In this document: in pieces, positions 25,527 to 34,505 of the stretch
How positions within the stretch are numbered: the stretch's first letter is position 1
Layout: the number at the start of each line of letters is the position of its first letter
NCBI RefSeq assembly: GCF_024305035.1
Contig: NZ_JAMWZB010000012.1
Location: 1-64,000 of the forward strand
Direction of reading: 5' to 3'
Source of the DNA: Algoriphagus sp.
GTDB lineage: Bacteria > Bacteroidota > Bacteroidia > Cytophagales > Cyclobacteriaceae
Length of the DNA: 64,000 nt
The notes under the pieces: generated by a model
Told to the model about the DNA's origin: nothing
What the model saw: only the letters and a program-made list of their open reading frames with translations
Database searches by the model: none
Translations under genes and position numbers: made by a program

Positions 25527-25889
25527 ATGTTTAAAAGAGATCTGGAGCTAGAGAAGCGATGGGGCCGATTATTGGAAGGTCTGGAAGAAACCATTGGAAA
25601 AAAACCAAAGGATCTAAATGGCGTATTGTTTCTTATTGGGGTACAGGAACTTGGAAAAGGAATCAAGACATTTTCCAAAGAACAAAAACAAGATTTAATG
25701 CATATTGCCATTTGCAAAGTATTGAGCTTGGCAGGATTCTATGAGTTGGAATACATTGATCAAGAGGGATGGCCCCATTGGAAACTCATTGATGAGCTTC
25801 CTCACTTTGATATTCTGGAACAGGAGAAATTATTAAAAATCCAAATCTTAGAATATTTTGAAAAAGAATACCAAATAGAGATAAATTAA
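25527..25889 (+). CDS. conserved hypothetical protein
   Basis: This 120-residue soluble protein has no recognised domain. It is acidic and helical, with a conserved-looking GVLFLIGVQELGKG and DLMHIAICKVL. It lies 6 bp after the CMD protein gene and 3 bp before exonuclease III, so it is translationally coupled with DNA-repair and stress-type genes. I believe it is conserved in Cytophagales but cannot name a family. Confidence 0.7.
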   Translation: MFKRDLELEKRWGRLLEGLEETIGKKPKDLNGVLFLIGVQELGKGIKTFSKEQKQDLMHIAICKVLSLAGFYELEYIDQEGWPHWKLIDELPHFDILEQEKLLKIQILEYFEKEYQIEIN

Positions 25890-25892
25890 TTC

Positions 25893-26660
25893 ATGAAAAT
25901 CATTTCATATAATGTCAATGGAATCCGGGCAGCCATCAACAAAGGTTTTGTAGATTGGCTTCAAAAAGAAAGCCCTGATATCATTGGTATTCAAGAACTT
26001 AAAGCAGATATTTCACAAATAGATCGTACCTTATTTGAAGACTTAGGTTATGAATTACATTGGTTTCCAGCGGTGAAAAAAGGTTACTCAGGAGTGGCAA
26101 TCTTCACCAAAATCAAACCAAAATCCATCAAAGTAGGGATGGGCCTTTCCAAATATGACGACGAAGGCCGACTTATTCAAGCTGATTTTGATGGGTTTTC
26201 TTTTTTATCTGCCTATTTTCCATCCGGTACCACGGGGGATATCAGACAGGATTTCAAATATGAATTTTTGGATGATATGTATGGGTACATGCAAGATTTG
26301 AGAAAAACAAATCCCCATTTAATCCTAAGCGGAGATTACAATATTTGCCACAAACCAATCGATATTCATAATCCGGTATCCAATAAAAATTCTTCTGGAT
26401 TTTTACCCGAAGAACGAGCGTGGATGGACAAGTTTACTGAATCAGGATTTATCGATACGTTTCGACATTTTAATCCAGAGCTTCCACACCAATATTCTTG
26501 GTGGAGCTATCGTGCCAATGCCCGGACAAAAAATCTCGGCTGGAGAATCGATTATCACATGGCTACATCAACCATGAAGGATAAATTAAAAAGTGCTTTA
26601 ATTTTGCCTGATGTGATTCATTCGGATCATTGCCCCATCGTTTTAGATATCCATGAATAA
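25893..26660 (+). CDS. xth: exodeoxyribonuclease III / AP endonuclease
   Basis: This 255-residue member of the exonuclease-endonuclease-phosphatase superfamily cuts DNA 5' of abasic sites and removes 3' blocks in base excision repair. Key motifs are MKIISYNVNGIR, GIQELKA (metal-binding Glu), SGDYNI, and the final HSDHCPIV with catalytic Asp/His. WRIDYH also fits. The length equals bacterial ExoA/Xth. It is the third gene of a tight plus-strand unit. Confidence 0.96.
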   Translation: MKIISYNVNGIRAAINKGFVDWLQKESPDIIGIQELKADISQIDRTLFEDLGYELHWFPAVKKGYSGVAIFTKIKPKSIKVGMGLSKYDDEGRLIQADFDGFSFLSAYFPSGTTGDIRQDFKYEFLDDMYGYMQDLRKTNPHLILSGDYNICHKPIDIHNPVSNKNSSGFLPEERAWMDKFTESGFIDTFRHFNPELPHQYSWWSYRANARTKNLGWRIDYHMATSTMKDKLKSALILPDVIHSDHCPIVLDIHE

Positions 26661-26695
26661 AGACAAATGCATCTGACCCATAGATAATAATACTA

Positions 26696-27097
26696 ATGAA
26701 TTCTATAAAAATTTCTATTCCTTCCTTGATCGAGAATATAAAAATCATTGAAAGCTTCATCGACAATGCACGTGAGAAGTTTGAGATCAATGATGACATC
26801 TATGGGAATATTATGATTTCTGTAACAGAATGCATCAGCAACGCCATTATTCACGGAAATAAAAATGATAAGGAAAAACTGGTGCATTTGGAATTAAGGG
26901 CCGAAAAAGACCAATTACAATTTGTCATCGAGGATGAAGGATCAGGCTTTGATTTGGAGCGCTTACCGGATCCAACGGCTCCAGAAAACATATCCAACCC
27001 TGGAGGAAGAGGAATTTTCCTGATCAAACATTTGACTGACGAAGTCAAATTTGAAAACGATGGAAAAAAAACCATCCTGTCATTTTACATGGATTAA
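26696..27097 (+). CDS. RsbW-like anti-sigma/ATP-binding protein (HATPase_c_2)
   Basis: This 133-residue single-domain GHKL ATPase has N-box ECISNAIIHGNKND, G1 box EDEGSGFD and G2 box GGRGIFLIKHLTDEV. Stand-alone proteins like this are serine kinases/anti-sigma factors (RsbW, SpoIIAB) that act on a STAS-domain partner. No STAS or PP2C gene is in the window, so the partner is elsewhere. It is 35 bp after xth and 2 bp before ybeY. Confidence 0.85.
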   Translation: MNSIKISIPSLIENIKIIESFIDNAREKFEINDDIYGNIMISVTECISNAIIHGNKNDKEKLVHLELRAEKDQLQFVIEDEGSGFDLERLPDPTAPENISNPGGRGIFLIKHLTDEVKFENDGKKTILSFYMD

Positions 27098-27099
27098 TC

Positions 27100-27525
27100 A
27101 TGGCCATTCTTTTCTTTGTCGAAGATTGCAAGTTTGATCTCAGCAAAAAGCTCAAACGTAAAAAATGGCTGAATACCATTGCCGAAGCGGAAGGATTTAA
27201 AATAAAAGAGTTGAATTTTATCTTTTGCTCCGATGAATACCTTTACCAGATCAACGTCAACTATCTCCAACACGATACCTATACGGATATCATCACCTTC
27301 GACAATTCGGAAAAAGAAAACGAAATAGAAGGAGACATATTCATCAGCATAGATCGGGTTCAAGAAAATGCTGCTCAATTTAACATTTCGGAAGAAGAGG
27401 AATTAAACCGCGTATTGAGTCACGGATTATTTCACCTTCTGGGATATCAGGATAAGAAAAAAACTGATGCTAAAATCATGCGAAGCAAAGAGCAATTAGC
27501 AATAAATTTATTTGAACAACTGTAA
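27100..27525 (+). CDS. ybeY: rRNA maturation endoribonuclease YbeY
   Basis: This 141-residue metal-dependent RNase is needed for 16S rRNA 3'-end processing. The zinc-binding motif is H108-x3-H112-x5-D118 (SHGLFHLLGYQDK); the third ligand is Asp rather than His, as in other Bacteroidota YbeY. The GDIFISIDR segment is the second family motif. The stop codon is followed directly by a parS-like site (27526), so the mnmG gene is separated from ybeY by a ParB-binding region. Confidence 0.92.
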   Translation: MAILFFVEDCKFDLSKKLKRKKWLNTIAEAEGFKIKELNFIFCSDEYLYQINVNYLQHDTYTDIITFDNSEKENEIEGDIFISIDRVQENAAQFNISEEEELNRVLSHGLFHLLGYQDKKKTDAKIMRSKEQLAINLFEQL

Positions 27526-27585
27526 TGTTCCACGTGGAACAGCAAATCAAGCATTCTTGATTCAAGCAAAGTTTCACGTGGAACA
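27526..27585. promoter_or_regulatory. two parS sites (ParB binding)
   Basis: TGTTCCACGTGGAACA (27526-27541) is a perfect 16-bp palindrome, a known parS variant of consensus TGTTTCACGTGAAACA. AGTTTCACGTGGAACA (27570-27585) is a second near-perfect copy 44 bp on. ParB-CTP clamps loading here would organise the chromosome origin region with ParA/SMC. A position a few kb from oriC and next to mnmG is typical. Confidence 0.9.
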
Positions 27586-27601
27586 TCTAAAAAAAATAAT
27601 C

Positions 27602-29467
27602 ATGTTTCCAAAATATGATGTCATTGTAGTAGGAGCAGGACATGCAGGTTGTGAAGCCGCCCACGCAGCAGCGAAAATGGGTTCATCGGTTTTACTATGC
27701 ACAATGAATATGAATACCATTGCGCAGATGTCTTGTAATCCAGCCATGGGTGGCGTAGCCAAAGGCCAAATCGTACGAGAAATCGATGCCCTAGGAGGGA
27801 TGTCTGGAATTATTTCTGATAAATCCATGATTCAATTCAGAATGCTCAATCGATCCAAAGGACCGGCAATGTGGTCTCCACGCTCCCAGAACGATCGAAT
27901 GCGGTTTGCTGAGGAATGGCGTTTGGCTCTAGAAGAAACACCTAAAGTCGATTTTTGGCAAGAAATGATTACCGGACTTCTCATTAAAGACAAGCGGGTG
28001 ATGGGAGTCAAGACAGGAATTGGGATAGAAATAGCAGCAGAAACAGTTGTGCTAACCAATGGAACCTTTCTAAATGGAATCATACACATAGGTGAAAAAC
28101 AATTCGGAGGTGGGAGAACAGGAGAATCAGCATCCAAAGGAATTACCGAAGAATTGGTTTCAGCAGGATTTGAAGCAGGACGAATGAAAACGGGTACTCC
28201 ACCACGGGTTGATGGAAGAAGTTTGGATTATTCAAAAATGGAAATCCAATACGGAGATGAGAACCCGGAGAAATTCAGCTATTCAGAGAAAACAAAGCCA
28301 TTAACCGAACAACGGACCTGTTGGATTACCTATACCAATAAAGAAGTTCATGAGACATTAGAAACTGGATTCGACCGATCACCTATGTTTAATGGACGAA
28401 TTCAAGGTCTAGGGCCTCGTTATTGTCCTTCAATCGAAGATAAAATCAATCGATTTGCAGAACGGGAACGTCATCAAATTTTTGTTGAACCCGAAGGATG
28501 GAATACAGTCGAGATTTATGTTAATGGTTTCTCTACTTCGCTACCAGAAGATGTACAATATAAAGCCATCCGAAAGATCGCAGGTTTTGAAAACGCAAAA
28601 ATGTTTAGGCCGGGCTATGCTATTGAATACGATTATTTTCCACCAACCCAACTCAAACCAACCTTAGAAACCCAACTGGTGGAGAACTTGTATTTCGCAG
28701 GTCAAATCAACGGAACCACTGGATACGAAGAAGCCGCATCGCAGGGTTTAGTGGCAGGCATCAATGCTAGCTTGAAAGTACAGGAGAAAGAACCCTTTCT
28801 GCTGAAACGTTCTGATGCATACATCGGTGTTTTAATTGATGATTTAATCAATAAAGGTACCGAAGAACCTTACCGAATGTTTACATCCCGAGCGGAGTTT
28901 AGACTGCTTCTTCGTCAAGATAATGCCGATATCCGATTAACCGAATTAGGTTATCAAATAGGATTAGCAGATGAAAAAAGACTACAAAACGTACGCTACA
29001 AAAAAGAACAAACCGCACGTTTAATCAATGATTTAAAACAGAAAAAACTAGAACCTGACCAAATCAATAAAGGATTGGAAAAAATTCAAACCGCTCCAAT
29101 CAAGGAAAAAATCACGATAGAAAAACTTTTGAAAAGACCACAAATAACTCTGGAAGTGATCAAGACTTTGGATGTTGAACTTGGCAACTATTTGGATCAG
29201 TACCAAGCAGACCAATTAGAGCAAGCTGAAATCCAAATAAAATACGAGAGCTACATCGAAAAAGAACAACAGATGGTGGAGAAATTATCCAATATGGAAA
29301 ATTATAAAATCCCACAGCGATTTGATTATTTGGCTATACCGGCCTTATCTGCCGAAGGAAAACAAAAGCTTCATAAAATCCGCCCTGAGACATTAGGACA
29401 GGCATCGAGAATAAGTGGAGTCTCACCTGCAGACTTATCCATTTTAACCGTTTATTTAGGAAGGTAA
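27602..29467 (+). CDS. mnmG: tRNA uridine-5-carboxymethylaminomethyl modification enzyme MnmG
   Basis: This 621-residue FAD protein works with MnmE to put cmnm5 on U34 of several tRNAs. The FAD-binding start MFPKYDVIVVGAGHAGCEAA is the usual one (ATG 27602); the longer frame beginning at 27512 would run through parS and is not used. It also has AMGGVAKGQIVREIDALGG and the C-terminal helical MnmE-binding part. In many bacteria mnmG (gidA) lies beside oriC, which agrees with the DnaA-box cluster at 32 kb. Confidence 0.97.
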   Translation: MFPKYDVIVVGAGHAGCEAAHAAAKMGSSVLLCTMNMNTIAQMSCNPAMGGVAKGQIVREIDALGGMSGIISDKSMIQFRMLNRSKGPAMWSPRSQNDRMRFAEEWRLALEETPKVDFWQEMITGLLIKDKRVMGVKTGIGIEIAAETVVLTNGTFLNGIIHIGEKQFGGGRTGESASKGITEELVSAGFEAGRMKTGTPPRVDGRSLDYSKMEIQYGDENPEKFSYSEKTKPLTEQRTCWITYTNKEVHETLETGFDRSPMFNGRIQGLGPRYCPSIEDKINRFAERERHQIFVEPEGWNTVEIYVNGFSTSLPEDVQYKAIRKIAGFENAKMFRPGYAIEYDYFPPTQLKPTLETQLVENLYFAGQINGTTGYEEAASQGLVAGINASLKVQEKEPFLLKRSDAYIGVLIDDLINKGTEEPYRMFTSRAEFRLLLRQDNADIRLTELGYQIGLADEKRLQNVRYKKEQTARLINDLKQKKLEPDQINKGLEKIQTAPIKEKITIEKLLKRPQITLEVIKTLDVELGNYLDQYQADQLEQAEIQIKYESYIEKEQQMVEKLSNMENYKIPQRFDYLAIPALSAEGKQKLHKIRPETLGQASRISGVSPADLSILTVYLGR

Positions 29468-29468
29468 A

Positions 29469-30362
29469 ATGTTAGAAAGACTAAATAAATGCCCACTTTG
29501 CAAAAGTGGGCATTTTCTTAATGATCGAGAAATTACTGACCACGCCGTGAGTAAGGAAAATTTTATCATTTGCAAGTGTACCCAATGTCAGTTACTTTTT
29601 ACCAATCCACGACCGACACAGGAAGAAATTGAACCCTATTATGAATTCCCAGAATACTATTCGCACCAAAACTCAACCACTACCTTTACTGAAAAAATAT
29701 ATAATCGTGTACGAAAAATCAATATTCATAAAAAAATAAAACTTATTGAATCTTTGGTACCTAAAGGAAGCATCCTGGATTACGGTTGCGGAACAGGATC
29801 ACTTCTATTCGCATTTAAAACTCGAGGATGGGTTGTAGAAGGTATTGAGCCCAATAAATCTGCCAGGAAATTGGCTTCAAAAACTACTGGACAAAAAATT
29901 AATAAATCCCTTGATCCAAAACACTACAACTCAACCTTTGATATTATTACATTATTTCATGTACTCGAACATATTCACGAATTACGAAAAGGGATCAAAG
30001 GAATAAAAAAGTCTCTCAAAAAAAACGGATACCTTCTTTTAGCTGTACCCAATCATCAAAGCTATGAAGCAAAAAAATACAAGGACTTTTGGGCTGGATG
30101 GGACGTGCCCAGACATCTTTATCATTTTTCACAAACTTCCATGCAGAATTTAGCAGAGGAATTCGGCTTTACCATCGTAGAGACCAAACCCATGATTTTT
30201 GACAGTTATTATGTTTCCTTACTGTCTGAAAAGTATCAAAAACCAAACGGAAACTTGGCTTCCCATTATTTAAAGGCCTTGACCACTGGTTGGAAATCGA
30301 ACCAGGGGGCAAAAGAAACCCAGGAATATTCTAGTCTATTATACCTTTTAAAGAAGAAGTGA
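29469..30362 (+). CDS. class I SAM-dependent methyltransferase with N-terminal zinc ribbon
   Basis: This 297-residue protein has an N-terminal cysteine module (CPLC near residue 8, CKCTQC near 35, then LFTNPRP) and a Rossmann methyltransferase core with ILDYGCGTGSLLFAF (motif I, about 98-112) and FHVLEHIHE (motif IV). The zinc-ribbon/methyltransferase pair is typical of proteins that methylate sugars, lipids or quinone-like molecules. The substrate is unknown. It starts 1 bp after mnmG and its stop overlaps the next gene by 4 bp. Confidence 0.85.
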   Translation: MLERLNKCPLCKSGHFLNDREITDHAVSKENFIICKCTQCQLLFTNPRPTQEEIEPYYEFPEYYSHQNSTTTFTEKIYNRVRKINIHKKIKLIESLVPKGSILDYGCGTGSLLFAFKTRGWVVEGIEPNKSARKLASKTTGQKINKSLDPKHYNSTFDIITLFHVLEHIHELRKGIKGIKKSLKKNGYLLLAVPNHQSYEAKKYKDFWAGWDVPRHLYHFSQTSMQNLAEEFGFTIVETKPMIFDSYYVSLLSEKYQKPNGNLASHYLKALTTGWKSNQGAKETQEYSSLLYLLKKK

Positions 30363-32062
30363 AATACTTATTTAAAATATTGATATTCAGTTGTTTAATT
30401 CTATTTTGGAGTTGTGCAAAACAAAGCGCACCTACTGGAGGGCCACGGGATGAAGATCCGCCAAAACTTCTATCCATGAACCCGGAAGATCAAAGCCTAA
30501 ATACAAAACCTGAAGTAATCACCCTGGAATTTGATGAATTTGTCAAATTGGACAATCCAAATAAAAATATCATCATCACTCCCAGAATCAATAAAGACGA
30601 ATTGTTGGTTGAAGCTTTAAAGAATCAAGTTACTCTTGAACTTAACCAAGAATTAGAAGAGAACACGACGTATGTGTTTAATTTTCAAAAGTCCATACAA
30701 GACCTATCGGAAGGAAATCCTGCTGAAAACCTTAAATTGGTTTTTTCCACAGGCGATCAAATAGATAGTTTATCATTATCAGGGAGAGTAAATACCTACT
30801 TTCCAACCGGACGAGATGACTTTGAAGACATCTTGATTGGACTCTATCCGATAGGTGACACCACAGACTTATTTAGCGGACCCCCTTATTACATTTCACA
30901 ATCTGATAGCCTAGGAAACTATAGTATAAACAACATCAAGCAGGGAGATTACAAGGCCTTCGTATGGAAAGATCAAAACAATAGCTTAAAAGCAGAATTC
31001 AAATCAGAAAAATACGATTTTTTACCAGATACCATTTCCATCGAAAAAAATCTAACTGATTTAATCTTTAATTTATCAGCATCAGATCTTACTGAATTCA
31101 GACTTCAGCGATCTTCATCGAGCACCGAGAGTTATGATTTGATTTTTAATAAAAACCCATTGGAAATCGAATTGACACATGAACAACTCGGTAAAAGCTT
31201 ATTTTACACCACCGAAGACAAAAAAATTAAATTATATTCCACAGAAACTATTTCGGACAGCACCGCTGTAAAACTCCAACTGGCAGACTCAATTGGCTTT
31301 ACAATAGACACAACCATTTGGGCGAAATTCCCGGAATCTGATCGGAAACCGGAAGAATTAACGTTTAGCGCCAATTCAGGAAAATCATTTCTAGAACGCT
31401 TAAAAGCAGAATTAACCTTCAATAAACCCCTCCGACAAATCAATTACGATTCACTGTACATTCCCCTTGACAGTGCCAAAAGAATTCAAATACAACCGGA
31501 AATGGTATCTTTCAAGGATTCTTTACGTCGAGATATTCTGCTGTTTGACATTCCAATTGCCGATACTTTGGAACTACAAATCTTTCCATTAACGCTAGCA
31601 GATTCCACATTTCAAGATTTCGAAGGTCAATTTAATGCAGAACCCCTTGTAGCTAATTACCGAAAAATAGACCCTGAAACACTCGCAGATCAGATTTCAG
31701 GGCGAATAAACTCACAAAATACACCTTTCATTGTTCGACTTAGGAATTCAAAGGAGGAAATCTACCGAGAAATCTATTTAGAAAATGAATCAGACTTTTC
31801 CTTTGAACGAATTGAAGCAGGCACCTATACGATTCAAGTAATTGAAGATAAAAATGGAAATCAAAGATGGGATCCATCAAATTATTACCAAAATAAACTT
31901 GCTGAAAAAGTCTACTATTATCAAAATCCAGAGAATCAAACCAAAGAAATCATCTTAAAAAGTGGCTGGACTACCGAAGATTTAATCATCGAACCTACAC
32001 AATCCACAGGATTGGCAGAAAAAAAACCTGTGGATAAGCAAGAAATACAAGTGGATAAATAA
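30359..32062 (+). CDS. Ig-like-domain (SbsA-type) lipoprotein next to oriC
   Basis: This 567-residue lipoprotein starts with GTG overlapping the stop of the methyltransferase (GTGA). The signal ends in LFWSC (lipobox Cys at about 19). It begins with a bacterial Ig-like domain (PPKLLSMNPEDQSLN, then FDEFVKLDNP), with further beta-rich domains and a carboxypeptidase-regulatory-like fold (FERIEAGTYTIQVIEDKNGNQ, about 480-500). It should be an outer-membrane-anchored surface protein; role unknown. Its last codons (PVDKQEIQVDK) overlap two DnaA boxes at 32029 and 32050. Confidence 0.85.
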   Translation: MKYLFKILIFSCLILFWSCAKQSAPTGGPRDEDPPKLLSMNPEDQSLNTKPEVITLEFDEFVKLDNPNKNIIITPRINKDELLVEALKNQVTLELNQELEENTTYVFNFQKSIQDLSEGNPAENLKLVFSTGDQIDSLSLSGRVNTYFPTGRDDFEDILIGLYPIGDTTDLFSGPPYYISQSDSLGNYSINNIKQGDYKAFVWKDQNNSLKAEFKSEKYDFLPDTISIEKNLTDLIFNLSASDLTEFRLQRSSSSTESYDLIFNKNPLEIELTHEQLGKSLFYTTEDKKIKLYSTETISDSTAVKLQLADSIGFTIDTTIWAKFPESDRKPEELTFSANSGKSFLERLKAELTFNKPLRQINYDSLYIPLDSAKRIQIQPEMVSFKDSLRRDILLFDIPIADTLELQIFPLTLADSTFQDFEGQFNAEPLVANYRKIDPETLADQISGRINSQNTPFIVRLRNSKEEIYREIYLENESDFSFERIEAGTYTIQVIEDKNGNQRWDPSNYYQNKLAEKVYYYQNPENQTKEIILKSGWTTEDLIIEPTQSTGLAEKKPVDKQEIQVDK

Positions 32063-32433
32063 AGGGAACATTGTTTACAAAAATGACTTATCCCCAGAGT
32101 CCATCAAACCTACTAAGGGTTTTTGGATCTATGGGGAAAAGTGCCAAGATCTACACATACACAAACAAACTAATCCACAGCAAACTTTCACACCAAGATA
32201 ATAACTCCCTTAATCCACAAAAAAACCTCAATTCCATTAAATACCTCATAATCAATAGTAAAAATGTGAATAACATATGGATAAGCCGTAGATAAGGAAA
32301 TAAAAAGGACCACTAACTTGTGGATCAAAACAAAATTGACTTTTATCCACATATTCACAGCCTTAATAACCTTAATAGTTTTTTTTAATTAAATAAAATA
32401 GTAAAGATATAGGGGTGTTGATGGTGTGAATAA
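32029..32433. other. probable chromosomal replication origin (oriC)
   Basis: Two perfect DnaA boxes (TGTGGATAA at 32029 and TTATCCACA at 32343) and several one-mismatch boxes lie within 400 bp: 32050 (minus), 32088, 32171, 32211, 32265 (minus), 32276 (minus), 32319 (minus) and 32425 (minus). They flank an AT-rich tract with CCTTAATA repeats (32361-32378) and a run of T/A (32379-32412) that fits an unwinding element. Neighbours are mnmG (5 kb to the left) with parS. No dnaA gene is in the window; Bacteroidota origins need not adjoin dnaA. Confidence 0.8.
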
Positions 32434-32494
32434 GCCTTTGTCATTCAGTTTAATTTTTGACTATATTAGATGCAGTCAACTCAAAAAACTTGAA

Positions 32495-34243
32495 ATGAAT
32501 ATCGATCGTCTTTTTGATTTAATTCCGTATCAGCTGAGCAAGTTTGATAAATCGGTTGCCCTTTCAAGAAAGGAAGCTGGAACATGGAAAAATTATTCCA
32601 GTCGTCAGTTCAAAGAAGTGGTAGACAATATGAGTTTGGCTTTCCTTGGGCAAGGAATTTTGGCTGGTGAAAAAATTGCCATTATTTCTGAAAACCGTCC
32701 AGAATGGAATTTCGTCGATTTGGCGCTTCAGCAAATTGGTGCGATTTCCGTTCCGATGTATCCGACAATTACCAGTGATGATTATGCCTATATTTTTGAA
32801 CATGCTGAAGTCAAACTAATTTTTGTAGGTGATCGCATCATTTATGACAAAGCAGCCGATGTGGCAGGAGATCGAAAAATTTACAGTTTTGACCAACTCG
32901 AAGGAGTGGAGCATTGGACTTCACTTATGGAGGAGGGATTGACTGGGGATTTGGCGAATCTTGAAGCTGCCAAGGAAAGGGTAAAACCAAGCGATTTATT
33001 CACCATTATTTATACCTCGGGAACTACCGGACGGCCAAAAGGGGTCATGCTCAGTCATCACAATGTGCTCTCCAATGTCCTTTCTGTTTCCCATATCATG
33101 AGTCCTCCAGAAGGGGAATCAAAAGTATTGAGCTTTTTACCGCTTTGCCATATTTATGAGCGCACAGCTTCCTTTTGTTTTATGTATTTGGGTTATACGG
33201 TGTATTATGCAGAGAATTTGGAAACTATCGGCGACAACTTAAAAGAAGTACAGCCACATGTTTTCAATACCGTTCCCAGACTTTTGGAAAAAGTTTATGA
33301 TAAAATAGTGGCAAAAGGCTATGAATTAACTGGAGTGAAGAAACAGCTATTTTTTTGGGCACTTAAGTTAGGATTGACCTATGATCCGGCTCAGGATATG
33401 GGTGCTTGGTACAATTTTCAACTTAGGCTGGCAAATAAACTTGTTTTTTCGAAATGGAGAGAGGCTCTTGGCGGAAATATCATGCAGATCAACTCCGGAG
33501 CTTCCGCTTTACAGCCTAGATTGGCTCGGGTATTTTGGGCAGCAGGAATTAAAGTTTGCGAAGGCTATGGATTAACTGAAACCTCTCCAGTGGTCACCGC
33601 TTCCATGAGCAACCAGGAGGAAATCCGCATTGGTTGGGTAGGAAAAATTGTCAAAGATGTCCAAGTTAAAATTGCAGAGGATGGTGAGATTCTTGTCAAA
33701 GGACCCAATGTGATGCTGGGATATTATAAACAGCCCGACATGACCTCTGAGGTACTTAAAAATGGCTGGTTTCATACCGGAGATATTGGTGAACTAGATG
33801 GCCATTTCCTCCGAATTACCGATCGGAAAAAGGAGATGTTTAAAACTTCCGGTGGAAAATACATTGCACCGCAGGCCATGGAGAATAAATTCAAGGAATC
33901 ACCTTTGATTGAGCAATTAATTGTAGTCGGAGAGGGTAAAAGTTATCCATCCGCTTTGATTGTTCCCAGTTTTGAGGTGCTCCGCGAATACTGTAAGCGT
34001 AAAGATATCCCCTACACAAGCGATGAAGAGATGATAAAGCGACCGGATATTCTGGAAAAGTATCAGCAAGAAGTTGATTCCCTGAATAAATATTTTGGAA
34101 AATGGGAACAAATCAAACGATTTAAATTACTCGATCAAGCATGGGGTATCGAAACCGGAGAGTTAACCCCCACCATGAAATTGAAGCGGAAGGTTATTCA
34201 TCAAAAATACGCCCGAACGATTGAAGAAATTTATACTGCTTAA
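32495..34243 (+). CDS. long-chain fatty acid-CoA ligase (AMP-binding)
   Basis: This 582-residue member of the ANL superfamily activates fatty acids as acyl-AMP and then acyl-CoA. ATP-binding motif TIIYTSGTTGRPKGV (about 175-190), GYGLTETSPV, and the hinge GWFHTGDIG with LRITDRKKEMFKTSGGKYI are present. I chose ATG 32495 (MNIDRLFDLIPYQ); the longer frame beginning at 32426 starts inside the origin region. The gene faces the beta-oxidation genes 250 bp downstream and supplies their substrate. Confidence 0.93.
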   Translation: MNIDRLFDLIPYQLSKFDKSVALSRKEAGTWKNYSSRQFKEVVDNMSLAFLGQGILAGEKIAIISENRPEWNFVDLALQQIGAISVPMYPTITSDDYAYIFEHAEVKLIFVGDRIIYDKAADVAGDRKIYSFDQLEGVEHWTSLMEEGLTGDLANLEAAKERVKPSDLFTIIYTSGTTGRPKGVMLSHHNVLSNVLSVSHIMSPPEGESKVLSFLPLCHIYERTASFCFMYLGYTVYYAENLETIGDNLKEVQPHVFNTVPRLLEKVYDKIVAKGYELTGVKKQLFFWALKLGLTYDPAQDMGAWYNFQLRLANKLVFSKWREALGGNIMQINSGASALQPRLARVFWAAGIKVCEGYGLTETSPVVTASMSNQEEIRIGWVGKIVKDVQVKIAEDGEILVKGPNVMLGYYKQPDMTSEVLKNGWFHTGDIGELDGHFLRITDRKKEMFKTSGGKYIAPQAMENKFKESPLIEQLIVVGEGKSYPSALIVPSFEVLREYCKRKDIPYTSDEEMIKRPDILEKYQQEVDSLNKYFGKWEQIKRFKLLDQAWGIETGELTPTMKLKRKVIHQKYARTIEEIYTA

Positions 34244-34420
34244 TCGCTTTGATTTGAATCAAAAAGTAGCTTTACCTCATTTACTTCCACCCGTCATTTT
34301 TTTCAAAACAAAATTCGGATAATAGCTTTTTACCTTTATTTTATTTTTTATATTCTTCATTAGATCTAATTTTTAGAATAATATTCTATTTATTAACTAT
34401 TAACCAATAATAATTTGTGA

Positions 34421-34460
34421 TGCATGCCTAATTAATTTTTGAAAATAGTATGCATGCCTA
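34421..34460. promoter_or_regulatory. two TGCATGCCTA direct repeats upstream of the MarR gene
   Basis: TGCATGCCTA occurs at 34421-34430 and 34451-34460, exactly 30 bp apart (three turns), in the AT-rich leader of the beta-oxidation operon. Each includes the palindrome TGCATGC-like core. They may be operators for the MarR protein or the upstream promoter sites of this operon. The 260-bp gap 34244-34505 contains no gene otherwise. Confidence 0.55.
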
Positions 34461-34505
34461 CCATATTTTTTGTACCTTATTTCTCGAAATTTTACGAGTA
34501 GATCA

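Noticed and set aside
27512-27601. Longer N-terminus for MnmG
   Set aside because: The extra 30 residues are translated from parS sites; the family start is ATG 27602.
32071-32295. 74-codon open frame inside the origin region
   Set aside because: Low-complexity translation of DnaA-box, AT-rich DNA; no homologue-like features.
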